Source: Strigamia acuminata
Lineage: Eukaryota; Arthropoda; Chilopoda; Geophilomorpha; Linotaeniidae
Reading direction: 5' to 3'
DNA: 64,000 bases
Assembly: GCA_949358305.1 (NCBI GenBank)
Contig: OX442321.1
Location: 9,883,605 to 9,947,604 of the forward strand
Below, piece after piece: positions 45,901-57,500 of the stretch; position 1 is the stretch's first letter, and each line of letters begins with the position of its first letter. Under the pieces are notes generated by a model. The model was not told where the DNA came from. It was given only the letters and a program-made list of their open reading frames with translations, and did not search any database. A program made the position numbers and the translations under genes.

Positions 45901-47633
45901 AGAGAGCCGAGAGAAGCGAGGGAACCGAGAGAACCGAGGGAGCCGAGAGAGCCGAGGGATCTGCCGCATCGAGAAAGAGAATCGCAGGATTGGAATGTTG
46001 AAAGGAAACGGAATCGCGAGAACGATAAACAGGATGATGATCCTCCGAAAGACGAAGGGTATCGGAGACGGGAACCGAGGAAAAGGCGACGATCGCGTAG
46101 TCGAGATGATAAAAGAGATGAAAAGAGACCGCGAAGAGATCCGTCGAAGGAGCCCAGCCAACCGAAGACGAGCGCAGAGCCGCCTGTCAAGTTGGAAGAG
46201 GGAGTTGTCGACGAGATTAAAGGTGGATATTGCAATTTAAGTGACGAGATTTAAATTTAGCGTGTTTTGTTTGTGCAGTTGAGCCAGTGGCGGGTCCTAT
46301 TGATAAAGATGTTGACGGATTGAGCGATTGGAGCGACGATGCGGACGAAATTCTCAACATGGAGGAAGATATTGTGGTCAAAGATTCGTTGGTGGTGGAA
46401 GAAGTGAAAGAATGTGTCGAGGTGAAGCCGGAACGGAAGGATTTGTTGGAATTGATCGAAGAGAGTCGTGGGAAAAGGAGGAGTTCGTCGCAGGAGAAAG
46501 ACGGCGGACGAAGCCGGAATCGCGAAAGACATAGTTATCGATCGCAGCCGACCAGTAGAAACACGAGCATCGAACGGCGATCTTCGGACAAGTTGGGATT
46601 AATTGAAGAGTTTTAGTTGGGAATTAAATTGAAAAAATTTTGTTTTTGTTTCGTAGGGTTGCGTCCACGACGAGTAGGAGCAGGTCGATCGATCGGAACG
46701 CTATTCCGCCGCAAGTTAAGGAAGAGGAGGTGCCGCAGTTGTCGGATGCGAGTGTTAATAGAGTGGATGGGGCCAAGGAGAAGGAGAGTGAAAATATTTT
46801 GGAAAACGATGATTACGAAGCGATTAGTGACGATGAGTTGGAAACGATGATCGAGGAACCGGAAGACGAAGGCGCGAAATTGGAGAGAGAAGCTAAAAAT
46901 GGTATTAAATCGATTTGGTTTATAAATGTATTTTTATTAAGTTTTTCTTTTTTTTAAATTTTATTTTAAGGTATTGTTGATTCGCTCGAAGTGGATTGGA
47001 GCTGTTTAACGGCTCGTCCGAAAGCGAAGAACGAAGCGGCTCCCGGTTCTGCTCTGCGTCGGTTTTCCGCCGTTTATCTTCTTTCGCGGATCGGTGTTTT
47101 GCCTCAGTACGGAGGGAAGCAGTTGTTGGATAAGATAAAGGAGAAGTGCGAGGAACAGCTGCGAGAAGAGGAGGAAGAAAGAGGAAATCGACGTTTGTTG
47201 TTTGTTTAGTTAGTTTTGGTTTTATTGTATTAATTTTTGTTTGTTTTTGTTTTAGAAACGGATTCTGAAGTGGATAATTCGTCGAAATTGCAGTTGACTT
47301 TCGAGTCTAGTTATTCAAATAGTATTTTATTCGCTAAAATTAAGGACAGTGAGCAAAAGAACTCGGTTTTAACTGATATTGGGTCGTATCGAAGAGCTTT
47401 GTGCGCGAGAAGGGATTTACAACTTCGAAAACAACTCTACAAAGTGACGGAAAAAGTGAGTGATAAAAAAGGTGTTTGTTTAATTTAATTTTTTTTCTTA
47501 TCGTTTATTGTTTTTATCGCAGATTCCGTCGGTGACGCCGCAGTCTTTTGATAACGAAATGTATAAGTTAAGTGTTCAGCTGTTTAAGCAAAGAAAAATA
47601 GAACAGGAAAAGGCTATTCATAGTGTCTGTTAA
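42938..47633 (+). CDS. ZC3H13: ZC3H13/Flacc (Xio), m6A methyltransferase complex subunit
   Basis: Fourteen exons give about 1298 aa: 42938-43060, 43118-43248, 43306-43408, 43468-43588, 43652-43797, 43861-45403, 45466-45570, 45628-45715, 45777-46222, 46279-46591, 46657-46901, 46971-47192, 47256-47455 and 47523-47633. ZC3H13 bridges RBM15 and WTAP/Virilizer in the nuclear m6A writer. The N-terminus has RRPSVFERLG, then a CCCH zinc finger C-x8-C-x5-C-x3-H (C52, C61, C67, H71). A charged helix lies at ~160-208 and a poly-Ser start at 209. A long Arg/Lys/Glu/Ser disordered part follows, with KGPRTPSPPP and an R-E-P repeat. Then come LSDWSDDADEIL (~950), YEAISDDELE, and a conserved C-terminal part (VDWSCL..., YRRALCARRDLQLRKQL, YKLSVQLFKQR). 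The donors of exon 10 (AA|GTTGGG) and exon 12 (C|GTTTGT) are weak, so those two boundaries are less sure. Confidence 0.93.
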
Positions 47634-47683
47634 TGTAGTTTTTCTGTTCTGTTGTGTTGTGTGCATTTGCGTAATGTAAGAAT

Positions 47684-47689
47684 AATAAA
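47684..47689 (+). terminator. polyadenylation signal, ZC3H13
   Basis: AATAAA 51 nt after the ZC3H13 stop codon (AATAATAAATGTG). Confidence 0.65.
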
Positions 47690-48041
47690 TGTGTCGTATT
47701 CAGCTAACCTATGGTTTTTCTTTTGGCATGAATGATTATACCTGATGAGTGATGGTTGCTCCATCTGGTGTTTATTTACAAATCTTATCAAAACGTTTAG
47801 ACGCTGTTTTCGATCAATATATCACAAATTCATTCCGGTAATTTAAAATTTTTACACAAGAAAAAAAATTAACACACAAAATAATTAATTTCTAAAAAAA
47901 AATATATATATAAATAATAATAAATATATTATAATTAGTTTATTTACCGTTGGAAAAGTTAACGTGCAATTTTTGAAATTTTTTTTAGTAGCGATTCGGA
48001 ATTAAACTAATAGGTAATAAATTAATTACGTCTGACACTTG

Positions 48042-48049
48042 TGACGTCA
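48042..48049. promoter_or_regulatory. CRE/ATF palindrome TGACGTCA
   Basis: A perfect palindrome about 350 bp beyond the ZC3H13 polyadenylation signal, next to a GC-richer segment that could be promoter DNA. Confidence 0.35.
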
Positions 48050-48068
48050 GTTGAGATATCGGGCCTTC

Positions 48069-48329
48069 TCATAAACCGAGCGCACTGACGGCCATGGTTA
48101 AATCAAGATGGCGCACATCCTGCTGCTGACTATCTGTCAGGTATGTAATCGTTGCAATAACCGCGCAATAATCCCCACGGATTGTCATTAGTTTAGCGAA
48201 AATACGTTCAACAATGTGTTCGCTATGAATGACAGCTTTGTATTTTAAAACGGACACCAAAGAATGACAGCAATCTGTTAGGAAAGAAACTTCTCGTTTG
48301 ACATTTAAACTTGACACGTACTGTAATAG
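48069..48329 (-). CDS. candidate terminal exon of an unrecognised - strand gene
   Basis: On the - strand an acceptor (TTTATGATAAACAG) is followed by 87 codons open in phase 0 to a TGA at 48069. The predicted chain is mixed and globular-looking: amphipathic segments with SFLTDCCHSLVSVL and ERIFAKLMTIRGDYCAVIA, ending VSALGL. It is not the low-complexity kind seen elsewhere. An AATAAA on the same strand lies near 47940. I do not recognise the protein and found no partner exon upstream on that strand. A chance ORF or a pseudogene fragment is possible. Confidence 0.28.
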   Translation of the reverse strand, partial: LLQYVSSLNVKREVSFLTDCCHSLVSVLKYKAVIHSEHIVERIFAKLMTIRGDYCAVIATITYLTDSQQQDVRHLDLTMAVSALGL

Positions 48330-50093
48330 CTGTTTATCATAAAGAGAAACTTATCCCAAACTAAACAGATGTTGATGTAGTAAGTCGAATTTTTATAACT
48401 GTCGTTTGAAATATTGATGAAATTTGTGCCGGACCAACATCTGGTGCGTGTTGGATTATTAAAGAGAGACGTTGAGAGGAAATCAAGTGGGAAAATGGAG
48501 TTTTTCCAACTTTATTAATGAATTTTTCACGATTTTATTTGTTGTTCATTTTCCGGATGAGAAAATCGAGTAAAAATTTTTATTTTTTAAATTTTTTTTA
48601 AATTTTATTTTAGTTTTTGTTGATTTTTTAATTTAAAAAAAAATAGGGAAAATATTGATAAATGTGGCGTAATCTAAATTGAGAATGTGTCTGTAAAATT
48701 CTCGGTAAAATTACTTTACGGATGTTTATTTTCGAGTATTTTATTACGTTATTATTGCGTGGATTTGAAGCGATTCCGCTTAAATTCATTAAATGTCATT
48801 GAAAAATTTGTAGCAGAGATAAAAGGAAGAAAAAAATTAACCTCGATAATAAATATTCAACAATGTAATAACAAAAACAAGAAAATGCACAACCGGAGAA
48901 CCACTGTTACATAATCATTTGATGTGAATGAATAGAAATCGGAGACGTGGGAAATGTTTTTTTTATTCTCCATTAATTCCAGCATCAATAAACGGTGGAA
49001 TGATAAAAATTATTAAAAGGCAAAAGAAATCATTATTATTAAATAACAATAGGGCCGTTTCAAAAATTAATTAACATCAGTTATCGCTAATGAACGCCAT
49101 AAAAATCTGTTAAATTGTAATTGAGATTGATAGAAATTTGTGATCATCGGATACAGGTGGGAACATACAGAAAAGGGCAAAGGTTAGAAAGAAATATATT
49201 TTTCATTTTATTCAGAATTATTTTTTTTTCCAACACATTATTTTGTTATGAAATTGTTTATTTTGGTATATTTTTTTTCTTCTCTTTTTTTTAAATTTTG
49301 AAAAGTAAATCCTGTTTTAAAATGAATTCAGGTTGAGAATACAAAAAAAAAAATTTTGCATTGAATTTTTTATTTAAAGGTGATGTAACATTTTGTATAC
49401 ATAAAAAAAATAATATTTGTTTCAATTAGGTTAAGTGTGTGTAGGGGAAAGTGATTTTTTTTTTCTTAAACCCCAAAACAAACAAAAAAAATTTTTTTTT
49501 TTTAAATTTGTATTTATTTTGATTTTTTTCGGTGTATTTCTTACGTGAGGAACCCAAACTTGGTAGGCAAATGCCCTTGAGTGACCTGTGTTGACCCCAA
49601 ATTCCAAGGAGGGCTCCAGGATGAGTTGAGGGTTGATTTTGTTCTCTGCTGACACAGGGTCCAGTTGTGAGTACTTAATTTGCCTACTGTCGCCCTATTT
49701 TTAGCCCTAATTGGGCTAACCACCAGTTAATTTGTATCCAAAAACATATTTTAACGATTTGTCACCAGGTGGGTCACCGGTCGAAACTTGTTGATTTTTT
49801 ATTTTATACCAGGCAATTTATGAGAACAGAAATATGAAAACAAGTTTTGGGGAATTTTTGAGTGTATAAAATTTTTTTTATCTTCGTCCGCCATCTTGAT
49901 AAAACGTGGAGTCCACTCGAGAGTTGTTGTTTTTGTATAATTCACTCTAATTATTGTGGTTTGGTTTTAGTTTTTGTTTTATGGGTTTAGTTTGTAGGTG
50001 TTTAATGTTGAAAAAGAAGATAAAAAGATGGAAGTTTTCTCGGAGGTTTAAAATAAGGTCGTTATCACATTTCCGCGTAAAATATAAACTTCT

Positions 50094-50313
50094 TTATTTA
50101 TAGCTTAAGTCATAATAAAATAATATTTTTTCAAGTTGTGTGACGGCGGTTGCGATTGGCGTCGAGCCCAGTTGGGTGAATGAAAGCACAAATATGATAA
50201 ATGCGATTTCGTCATCCGGACACTGAAATTTCCAGGAAATTCGAAAAGTTGGAAGAGATTTGTAAGTCTGAAGCTCGGTCGGGACATCCGTGACAGTCGG
50301 TGCCGCGAACGGA
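50094..50313 (-). CDS. candidate terminal exon, weak FN3-like pattern, - strand
   Basis: An acceptor-like TTTCAAG precedes 73 open codons (phase 2) ending in TAA, with AATAAA overlapping the stop (ATAAATAAAG), as also seen in CWC15. The chain contains FRISWKFQCPDDE, then FIIFVLSFTQ and a terminal FYYDLSYK. The Trp, alternating hydrophobics and Tyr are spaced loosely as in the B, C and F strands of a fibronectin type III fold. This is a pattern impression, not a recognised family. A non-coding origin is possible. The relation to the candidate exon at 48069 is unknown. Confidence 0.25.
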
Positions 50314-50634
50314 CTTGAAATGCAGGGTGGAATTTTAAAAAATAATGTAATGGCAACATTGCTGCGTGTAGTAATTGATCGATGGTTGTTAGCCAGAAAT
50401 GTGGCCACATGTTGCTTTCATGCTTACGCATCAGAGGTTTGAATTTTGTCAGCGAGGGTATTGGTATGGGATTGAATGGTGGAATTATCAAATTTCGATT
50501 TCGAGAATAGAAATTATTCGAATGTGTAGTTTGATCGGGGTTGTCAGATATCAGTTTTTGTTATTCCGGACATTGAAATTGGTGTGGGCGACCGAGTAGA
50601 ACAAAAGATCGATTCTGTTTTTGTTTTGAACATA

Positions 50635-50870
50635 AAAAATTCAGGTTTCTACGTCAAAAATTCAGTTTTTTTTACATCAGTGACAAAAATTAAATTTTTT
50701 TTATCAAAATGATAAAAATTCAAATTTTTTTTACATCGGTGACAAAAATTAAATTTTTTTTATCAAAATGATAAAAATTCAAATTTTTCTTACATCAAAG
50801 TGACAAATTAAATTTTTTACATCAAAATGACAAAAATTCAATTTCAATTTTTTTACTTGGAAAATTTAAT
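50635..50870 (+). repeat. degenerate ~59-bp AT-rich tandem repeat
   Basis: About three imperfect copies of a unit with GACAAAAATTAAATTTTTT, then ATCAAAATGATAAAAATTC. The array grades into T-rich low-complexity DNA to about 51000. Confidence 0.7.
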
Positions 50871-51352
50871 TTTTTAATTACGAAAATTTAATTATTTTTT
50901 TTTTTTAATTTAGATAATTCAATTTTTTTTTTATTTAGAAAATTCAATTTTTTTTTATTCACGAAATTCATTTTTTTTTCGCCCCAAAAATTCACTTTTC
51001 TTCGCTTTAAAAAAAAGTGGATTTGTTTATTTTCAGACCTTATCCAAGACAATGCAACAGTCCCATCGATTGAGACTGCCTAATCTAAATGTGTTACGTA
51101 GTACTAAAAATTACCACTGCAAATTCCTTCTTTTGACATGCATTATTCCGCATGTCTGCCCAATCCTTTATTATTTAAATCTGTTTCACTTCTTCTTCCT
51201 ATACAATAATATTCCCAACATCTTTCAAAAAAATAAATTACAACCTAAACCAGCTGTACCTAAAAAAAACCAACAACATACAAAACTATCTTTTTTAATA
51301 TACATCGCCAGATGTCACAACCACTCCGATAATAAAAAAAAATATTAACAAC

Positions 51353-51394
<42 letters not shown>

Positions 51395-51395
51395 T
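51353..51395 (+). repeat. (AAT)n microsatellite
   Basis: About 14 uninterrupted AAT/TAA units, 115 bp upstream of the FNDC3 start codon. Confidence 0.9.
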
Positions 51396-51509
51396 ACAAA
51401 ATCCCTCGCGTCAAAACGGAGAATTACAAAACCATCAATTAATTTCCTCTTTTCTTCATTCCAGGAGCGACATCATTAATTTTCGAGTTAAAAACCGCCA
51501 ACATCTTTA

Positions 51510-54500
51510 ATGGTGAAAACAATGAACTGTTCCACTACGGCCCACGATGATAAACAGACCGAGGCCAAAACCAATCACATTGACATCGAGGCTGCGAATC
51601 TGAATCCGGCCGGTGAAACCACGAGCGAAACCAATGACGCCAACGGTCACCAAGATTCAACCATTGAAGAAACAACACTAGGCACGACCACAACAACAAC
51701 ATCGAGCACGAGCATGCCCGCACCCGTCACCAAGGACCCGCGCTTGGACACCAACTGCGCACCGTTCACGATCCCCACCGTATTCGAAACCTGCCAAAAC
51801 GGAAACGGTTGGATAACGACCAATGCATTCAATTCGCACTTTCATCCGCAAATGCCCATGACACCCGGCGTGCCGTACGCCGCCAAGTGCGCCGGCTCGC
51901 ACCGGGGACAGTCGCCGAGCAGGTACAGCCCGAGTCCGCACCACTCGCGCGGGACCAGCCCGAACGAGGCGAGTCACACTGCGCCGCTGCCGCCGCCGCC
52001 GCCGCCACCGTTGCCCACCAGTCAACATGTCGTCCATTTACATGTGAATCCAGGTGAAGCGATTTCGTTCCAAGTGGGTGATCAGATGCAACTTATTCAG
52101 GGTAAGTGACCACTTTAAACTCGTTGATTTTCGCGAAATATTGAGAAATAATTCAAATATGGCGGTCAATGTTTTTTATTTTCATTTTTTGCTACATTAA
52201 CCTCGTTTTTCAACTTTAATTTTGAAATAGTTAATTACAAGTTTTGAACGGGATTTTTTTGTTTGTTTTTAAAGATAGGTTTCGTTGTGTTTTGAAGGAA
52301 ATAAATTCAGATTTGAATTGGGATCATTAAGTTGAAAGAAGAATTAGAGGAAAAAAAATATTTGGTTTGAATTATATCTGTGCGACACTCTAAAGTGACA
52401 TAGGTTGATGCCACTTCCGGTGATATTGACCATGGAGTCGAGCTTTGACTCGGGGTCTGGGCTTTTGATTGTATAGAAGAGTGAAGGGAAATTTATTTTT
52501 TCCTCGTGGCGAGTCGTTAACGCCGGTTGTTATGTGTAAAACACTCAAGTTGTGGTCATGGAAACCGAGCTATTGAACTCCTTTCAATTGTCAAGCCAAT
52601 TTTATGGCCGCGAATAATATTGTTTCCAGTTTTATGTCGGTTTTCTTTGGTGCTTTTAATTAAATAACTATGATTCAGCAACGTGGTTAACAAGTGTGCG
52701 CATAAATTGAGACTTTGGCAAGGCGCCATCTTTGATTTTCTCGTTCTTGGCGAAAGTTTTGAATTCTTTTTATATATTTTTTCTTTTCTTTAATTTATAA
52801 TTTATTACTCCAGTGTTTGTTTAATCAATTAGGCACGAGTAACCAAATCTATGTTTTATTTTTTTTCGATTTTTTTTTTATTTATTTTATTTTTTTTGAA
52901 TTTTATATAACACTTCCGGCAACAAGTGATAATGTAAAGTTAACAAATTCCCTCATTTGTGTTTTTTTTTTTTAATTTAATTTTTGCCAGGAATTGGAAT
53001 TTCCGGATTCTGATTAAGCATAAATCAAATTAATGCTTTGATTTAAAAAAAAAGTAATTAATATATATTGGCGTGAGGTTAAACAATCGAACAATAGATG
53101 GCGCCGTTTGAAATTTTTTGGCTACAGATGAAGACAGAACTGAATCATCATCTTGGGCATCATTTATTTCATCACTTATTTAGTTACTCTTTCATTTAGT
53201 TTAAAAATTCTGAATTTTTTTATTTTGGTGGGTGTGGGGGATCTTTGCTTGAATGACTTTTTTTTTCTTCATTATTTATTGATTCAGTGTCAAGATTGTG
53301 ATATCAATAGGAAGGAAGCCATTTGTTTTTCTAAACAACAGTTTCGGAACCCTTAAAAATAATTATTCGAGTTCAAAATAAATCTAAAATTTTAATGTAG
53401 AAAGAAATAATTAAAAAAAAAATATATATATATATATATATAGAGAGAGAAAAAAAAGCACTAATCCAAAGGTTTTTCCGTGATCGTCCAACGCCCCCAT
53501 CCGTGTGACGTCGTTTATTGATCCTCGCGAGACCCTCGCATTTTGAGCTCAATGTGACCTATTGACATTATCAGTTGGGCGCCCACTCACCACCACTGAG
53601 ACGCCGTCACACTTATCCCCTTTCCTATTCCCCTTAAACTCCCACGCCCTGTCTACACTCACGCATTTTCCTGCCAAATTTATTAATTCACTTAAATTTT
53701 TTCTTCTTGTTTCGGATAATGACGAAGAAAGAAGGATAAATCGACAGGAATCCATTTTGTTTTTTAGGTTTTGATTTTGTATTTAGGGTGGGGTCAGTCA
53801 CGTGTCACAGTTCAAGGGCGGGAAATATGAGTCAGGTCTTGATCTGGGATCATGTGATTATTCCGCTCATCTTTGACCGGAAGCACGGATTAATTTTTAC
53901 GACTTTTTAGCTGGATGCGTGTAAAAATGGGGATTTTTTGGGGGGAAATTGATTAATTTTTTATTTATTTATTTTATTTGTATTTAATTTTTTTGTTTGG
54001 GTGACCTGGGATTTCATTGAACTACATTCAGATTAAGATGATTCATTCTCTTTCCTGTCTGTTACTCACGCCTTCCACCTTGGAACAGAAGGCAGAAGGA
54101 AAATGTGGTTTTAATTTTCAGAGATATAGCGCTTCGGCTTTTGGATTTTTCTTATCGGCGTCGAATTCATTGATAAACGTTTATTGAGTTCATGTTTACT
54201 GTAAATTGATATTTTTATGCACTGGGGGTTAATAAAAGGTTCTAGATTTCAAAGTTTTCTTGGAATTTCAACGTTTGACTTTGGATTTGAGAATAATTTC
54301 CGAGCAATTCTTCATTTGCATAAGAATTATGGGGGGAAATTGGTAATAATTTGAATTATCAAATGTTCCGAGAATATAAAGGCAAAGAATTTTCGCGAGA
54401 AAGAGCTGCTGGCTATCACATAGGCCATTGACTGAAGACGGTCTCACTCGGCACAAAAAGGGAGAAGAACGAATAGTTTTTTTTTTATTTTTTTTATTTT

Positions 54501-57500
54501 TTTTTATTTCTTTTCTTTCCATTCCTCCGAAAGCCATTTTCTTTTCCGTTTTCCAACACTAGCTGGCGCGCTCTTGTTTATTCACACCGCACGATGGCGC
54601 CCTAAGCGGCCATTTTGTATTACTCGCTGTCGTGCCGCCCGTCTGTCGCCTCGTCTTTCGATACAGACATTCTCAGTTCAGTTGCCGCGGCCGTTGCGAG
54701 ACGAATATTCCAACGTGCCGAGCTTCGAATCGGGATTTGAATTAACTTTACGCTCAAGTTGCCATTCTCAACCGTGAAGTGAACGTCTCTCGATTGATTC
54801 GTGATCTTCTATCATGACCGAACATTTGATCTGTGTTTCATCGGGAGGCTGATCACACTCTCGTTTCTTTTTATTCGACTTTTTTTTTCTCTTTTGAATT
54901 TTCCGTTGATTTTTATCATTTAACGAACGTTTTTGCAAACGATCTTCGAGTGGAGACTGGAATTCAGGAATTCAGTGCCAGTGAAATATTTTTATTCGTC
55001 AATTTTTTTTTATTTTTTTTTATTTTTTTTAAAATACTTTTTGTCAACCGGCCTCGTAAATGTTGACCGCCATGGTAGCTGGTTTTTACGACACGAATGG
55101 GTGTGCCGAAATGTATTCGGGCAATTGTGCCGAATTCTACACGGAATTTTGTTTTGGAGTTCAACAGGATATGTGCGCTCACCCTTGCACTATGCACGGT
55201 AAGTTTTTTTTTATTTATATGTTGTTTTTTTATTTCTTTTTTAATTCGGTGGAAAAAAAATGGAGAAAATCGCATGTGAAAAATTTGGAAAAATTAATGT
55301 GTCCAAGAGTTAAACAACCTCGGGTTTGTTCGTTAACCTCATCGATTTAAATTCGAAATAAATTAAAAATAAAAGCGTTTTACACTCGATTGAGAGCCAG
55401 ATATTTATACGAGGAACTAAATGACATTAGGGAAATTAAAACCTCTATTAAATACACGAAACTTAATTTATAGCGCCATAAAAACATAAAATTAAGACGT
55501 TAAATTACAAGATATCGTTTGGATTTTTTCAGTGAATCTGATAAGAAATTGCGATTATTTTTTTTTAAAATTTAGAAACAAAAAATATAAGGGGGGAATA
55601 TAAGGATAAATTTGGCCATCTTTGTTGTTATCATCGAAGCAGGAGTAAGTTAGTGATGAAGATTTTTGTTTGGCGCCGAAATTTGGGTCACACTTGTAGG
55701 TAAAAGTATCCCATTCAGGACATCCGGGTGTTGGAAGAATGCGAGTACACACCCCTAGTGGTGTAGTTTGGTGAATGACAAAAGGGGGAAGTGTTGGTAT
55801 TTTGTGAATTAGATGGGTTGGTCTTCGGGGGGGCTTTTGTACACCTGTGGGTTGAAAGGGCCCGAAATGAATGGGTTAGGTTAGGAGGTTGTGATGGATT
55901 AAAGATGGCGGTTTCTTTTATTATTTGGCGAATTCTTTGCTTTTTTTGCTGTTTAGTGTAGGGTGAAATGAGGTCACACTGGTCAAACGAGATTATTTCG
56001 TATCTTTAGACTGTAATCATAAACGAGAAAACACAAGGACATCGAACAAGTCCTTGGATTTTTTTTTTTTTTTTTTTGGTGTTTTTTTTTCTTCTTTTCT
56101 TTTGAATAAATTATTATTTTCACGTTTTAAAATGGTGTAAATTAGTTTTAAATTATAATCTATTTTTTAGGGGATTTTTTTTGTGTGTTGGATAAAATGG
56201 GAATGAATGAGATTCAAAGTCGTGACCCTCAGACATGAACGCAGACAAAATCGCCTGAATAATTTATTGGTTGGGATGTTGGGGTTTTGTTCGAGGCTAG
56301 AGCGAGTTGAAGAGGAGTCTTGCGTATATTTCTAAAGATGTTTTGTTTAAATTTAAGCCACAGGTGCTGAACTTGTGCGCGATGACCCCTGATGTCAAAA
56401 CGCGAGTTTTAGGAGTGTTGTTGTTTTTTTTTTTTTAATTTTATATTTTTTGTATTTTAATTTGTCAAATAAAAATACGGGCTTTATTATTGTGAATAGG
56501 TAGTTGGGAAGAAAATTATACGAGGAAAAGGGCATGTGAGCGTTTGTTTGTCGCACCCAGCCCCTTGAACCCGCGGTTGGAATGCGCGGAATGCGGACCG
56601 AAGGAATTTCCCCACCACCACCATCACCGCTAAGATTCGAATCGTAACAAGGCCATGTAATGACTTTATGGGAACCTTGTTGTGCCGAGATTTGAGCTGC
56701 AAAGGCCAATCAGTGTGACGTGACCTAGCAACACTGTGCAATGAATAACTCCTTTTGTTTTGGTTTCGAGTTGTTGTTTTTTGTTGTTTTTACGGGGGTT
56801 GAGACAAGGATTTTCCATTTTTTCGTTTTTTTTCATTTATTTTTTGTTTGTTTGTTTATTTATTTGATTTTTTGTTTGTTTGGTGAGATCATCCGGGGGT
56901 TTAAGGATGCTGCGTGATTCATTTTGGTCCGGGTGTGAAAGACGTTGTTTGATCGGCTCTGTAATGACGACATTCCTGCAGTTGGCACTAGAGAGGTCAA
57001 CAGCTAGACTGTCGCCGAAGTATGAAAATTTATTGTAATTTTCAAAGAGTTTTATCGGATTTAAATAAATGTTTTATATTTTGATATTTTTAAAATTTAA
57101 AAAAAATAATATTTTTTTATTTTAATTTTTTTTTTATTTTTTATTTTTATTTTTTAAATTTAGGTCCTGCGACAGTACGAATGGTGTCGAATAACACTAG
57201 CCCGCCCATACCGATGCCAGTTCATGTTCCTCCGGGTCACATGGTTCAGCAGATAGTGGACGAAAATGGCACCTTACGACATGTTATACTTTCCCCGCAA
57301 CCCCCCATGTCCGTGCCCATGGGACCAACTCCTTATGTAAGTATTTTTTTATTTTTAATTCCATGATGTCATGATGGAAATTGACTAAAGTGTTTAATTT
57401 CCATATTGATGGTGACGAGTCCCGGTTTTTAAATTTGAAAGAAAGAAAGGGGGAGATTGATATATTACTCCGAGTCCAATTTGCTTTTCCTATCCTTGAT

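Larger units (their letters stand above)
47690..51509. other. intergenic region between ZC3H13 and FNDC3
   Basis: AT-rich DNA with no full gene recognised. It holds TGACGTCA at 48042, a strong + strand donor-like site (CTGTCAG|GTATGT) at 48138 that could end a non-coding first exon of FNDC3, two candidate - strand terminal exons (listed separately), a long A/T repeat and a trinucleotide repeat. An acceptor-like TTCCAG at about 51465 precedes the FNDC3 start, so the FNDC3 5' leader is probably spliced. Confidence 0.45.
52102..57163 (+). other. FNDC3 intron 1
   Basis: A 5-kb intron containing an internal GC-richer promoter-like block and the alternative first exon (54540-55198), an (AT)n(AG)n tract, a CTCF-like core at 53096 and long T runs. 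Its 53560-53660 part is unusually C-rich on the + strand. No other exon is supported. Confidence 0.55.

Noticed and set aside
56600-56700. tRNA T-loop-like GATTCGAATC
   Set aside because: No acceptor stem, anticodon arm or A/B-box pair is present around it.
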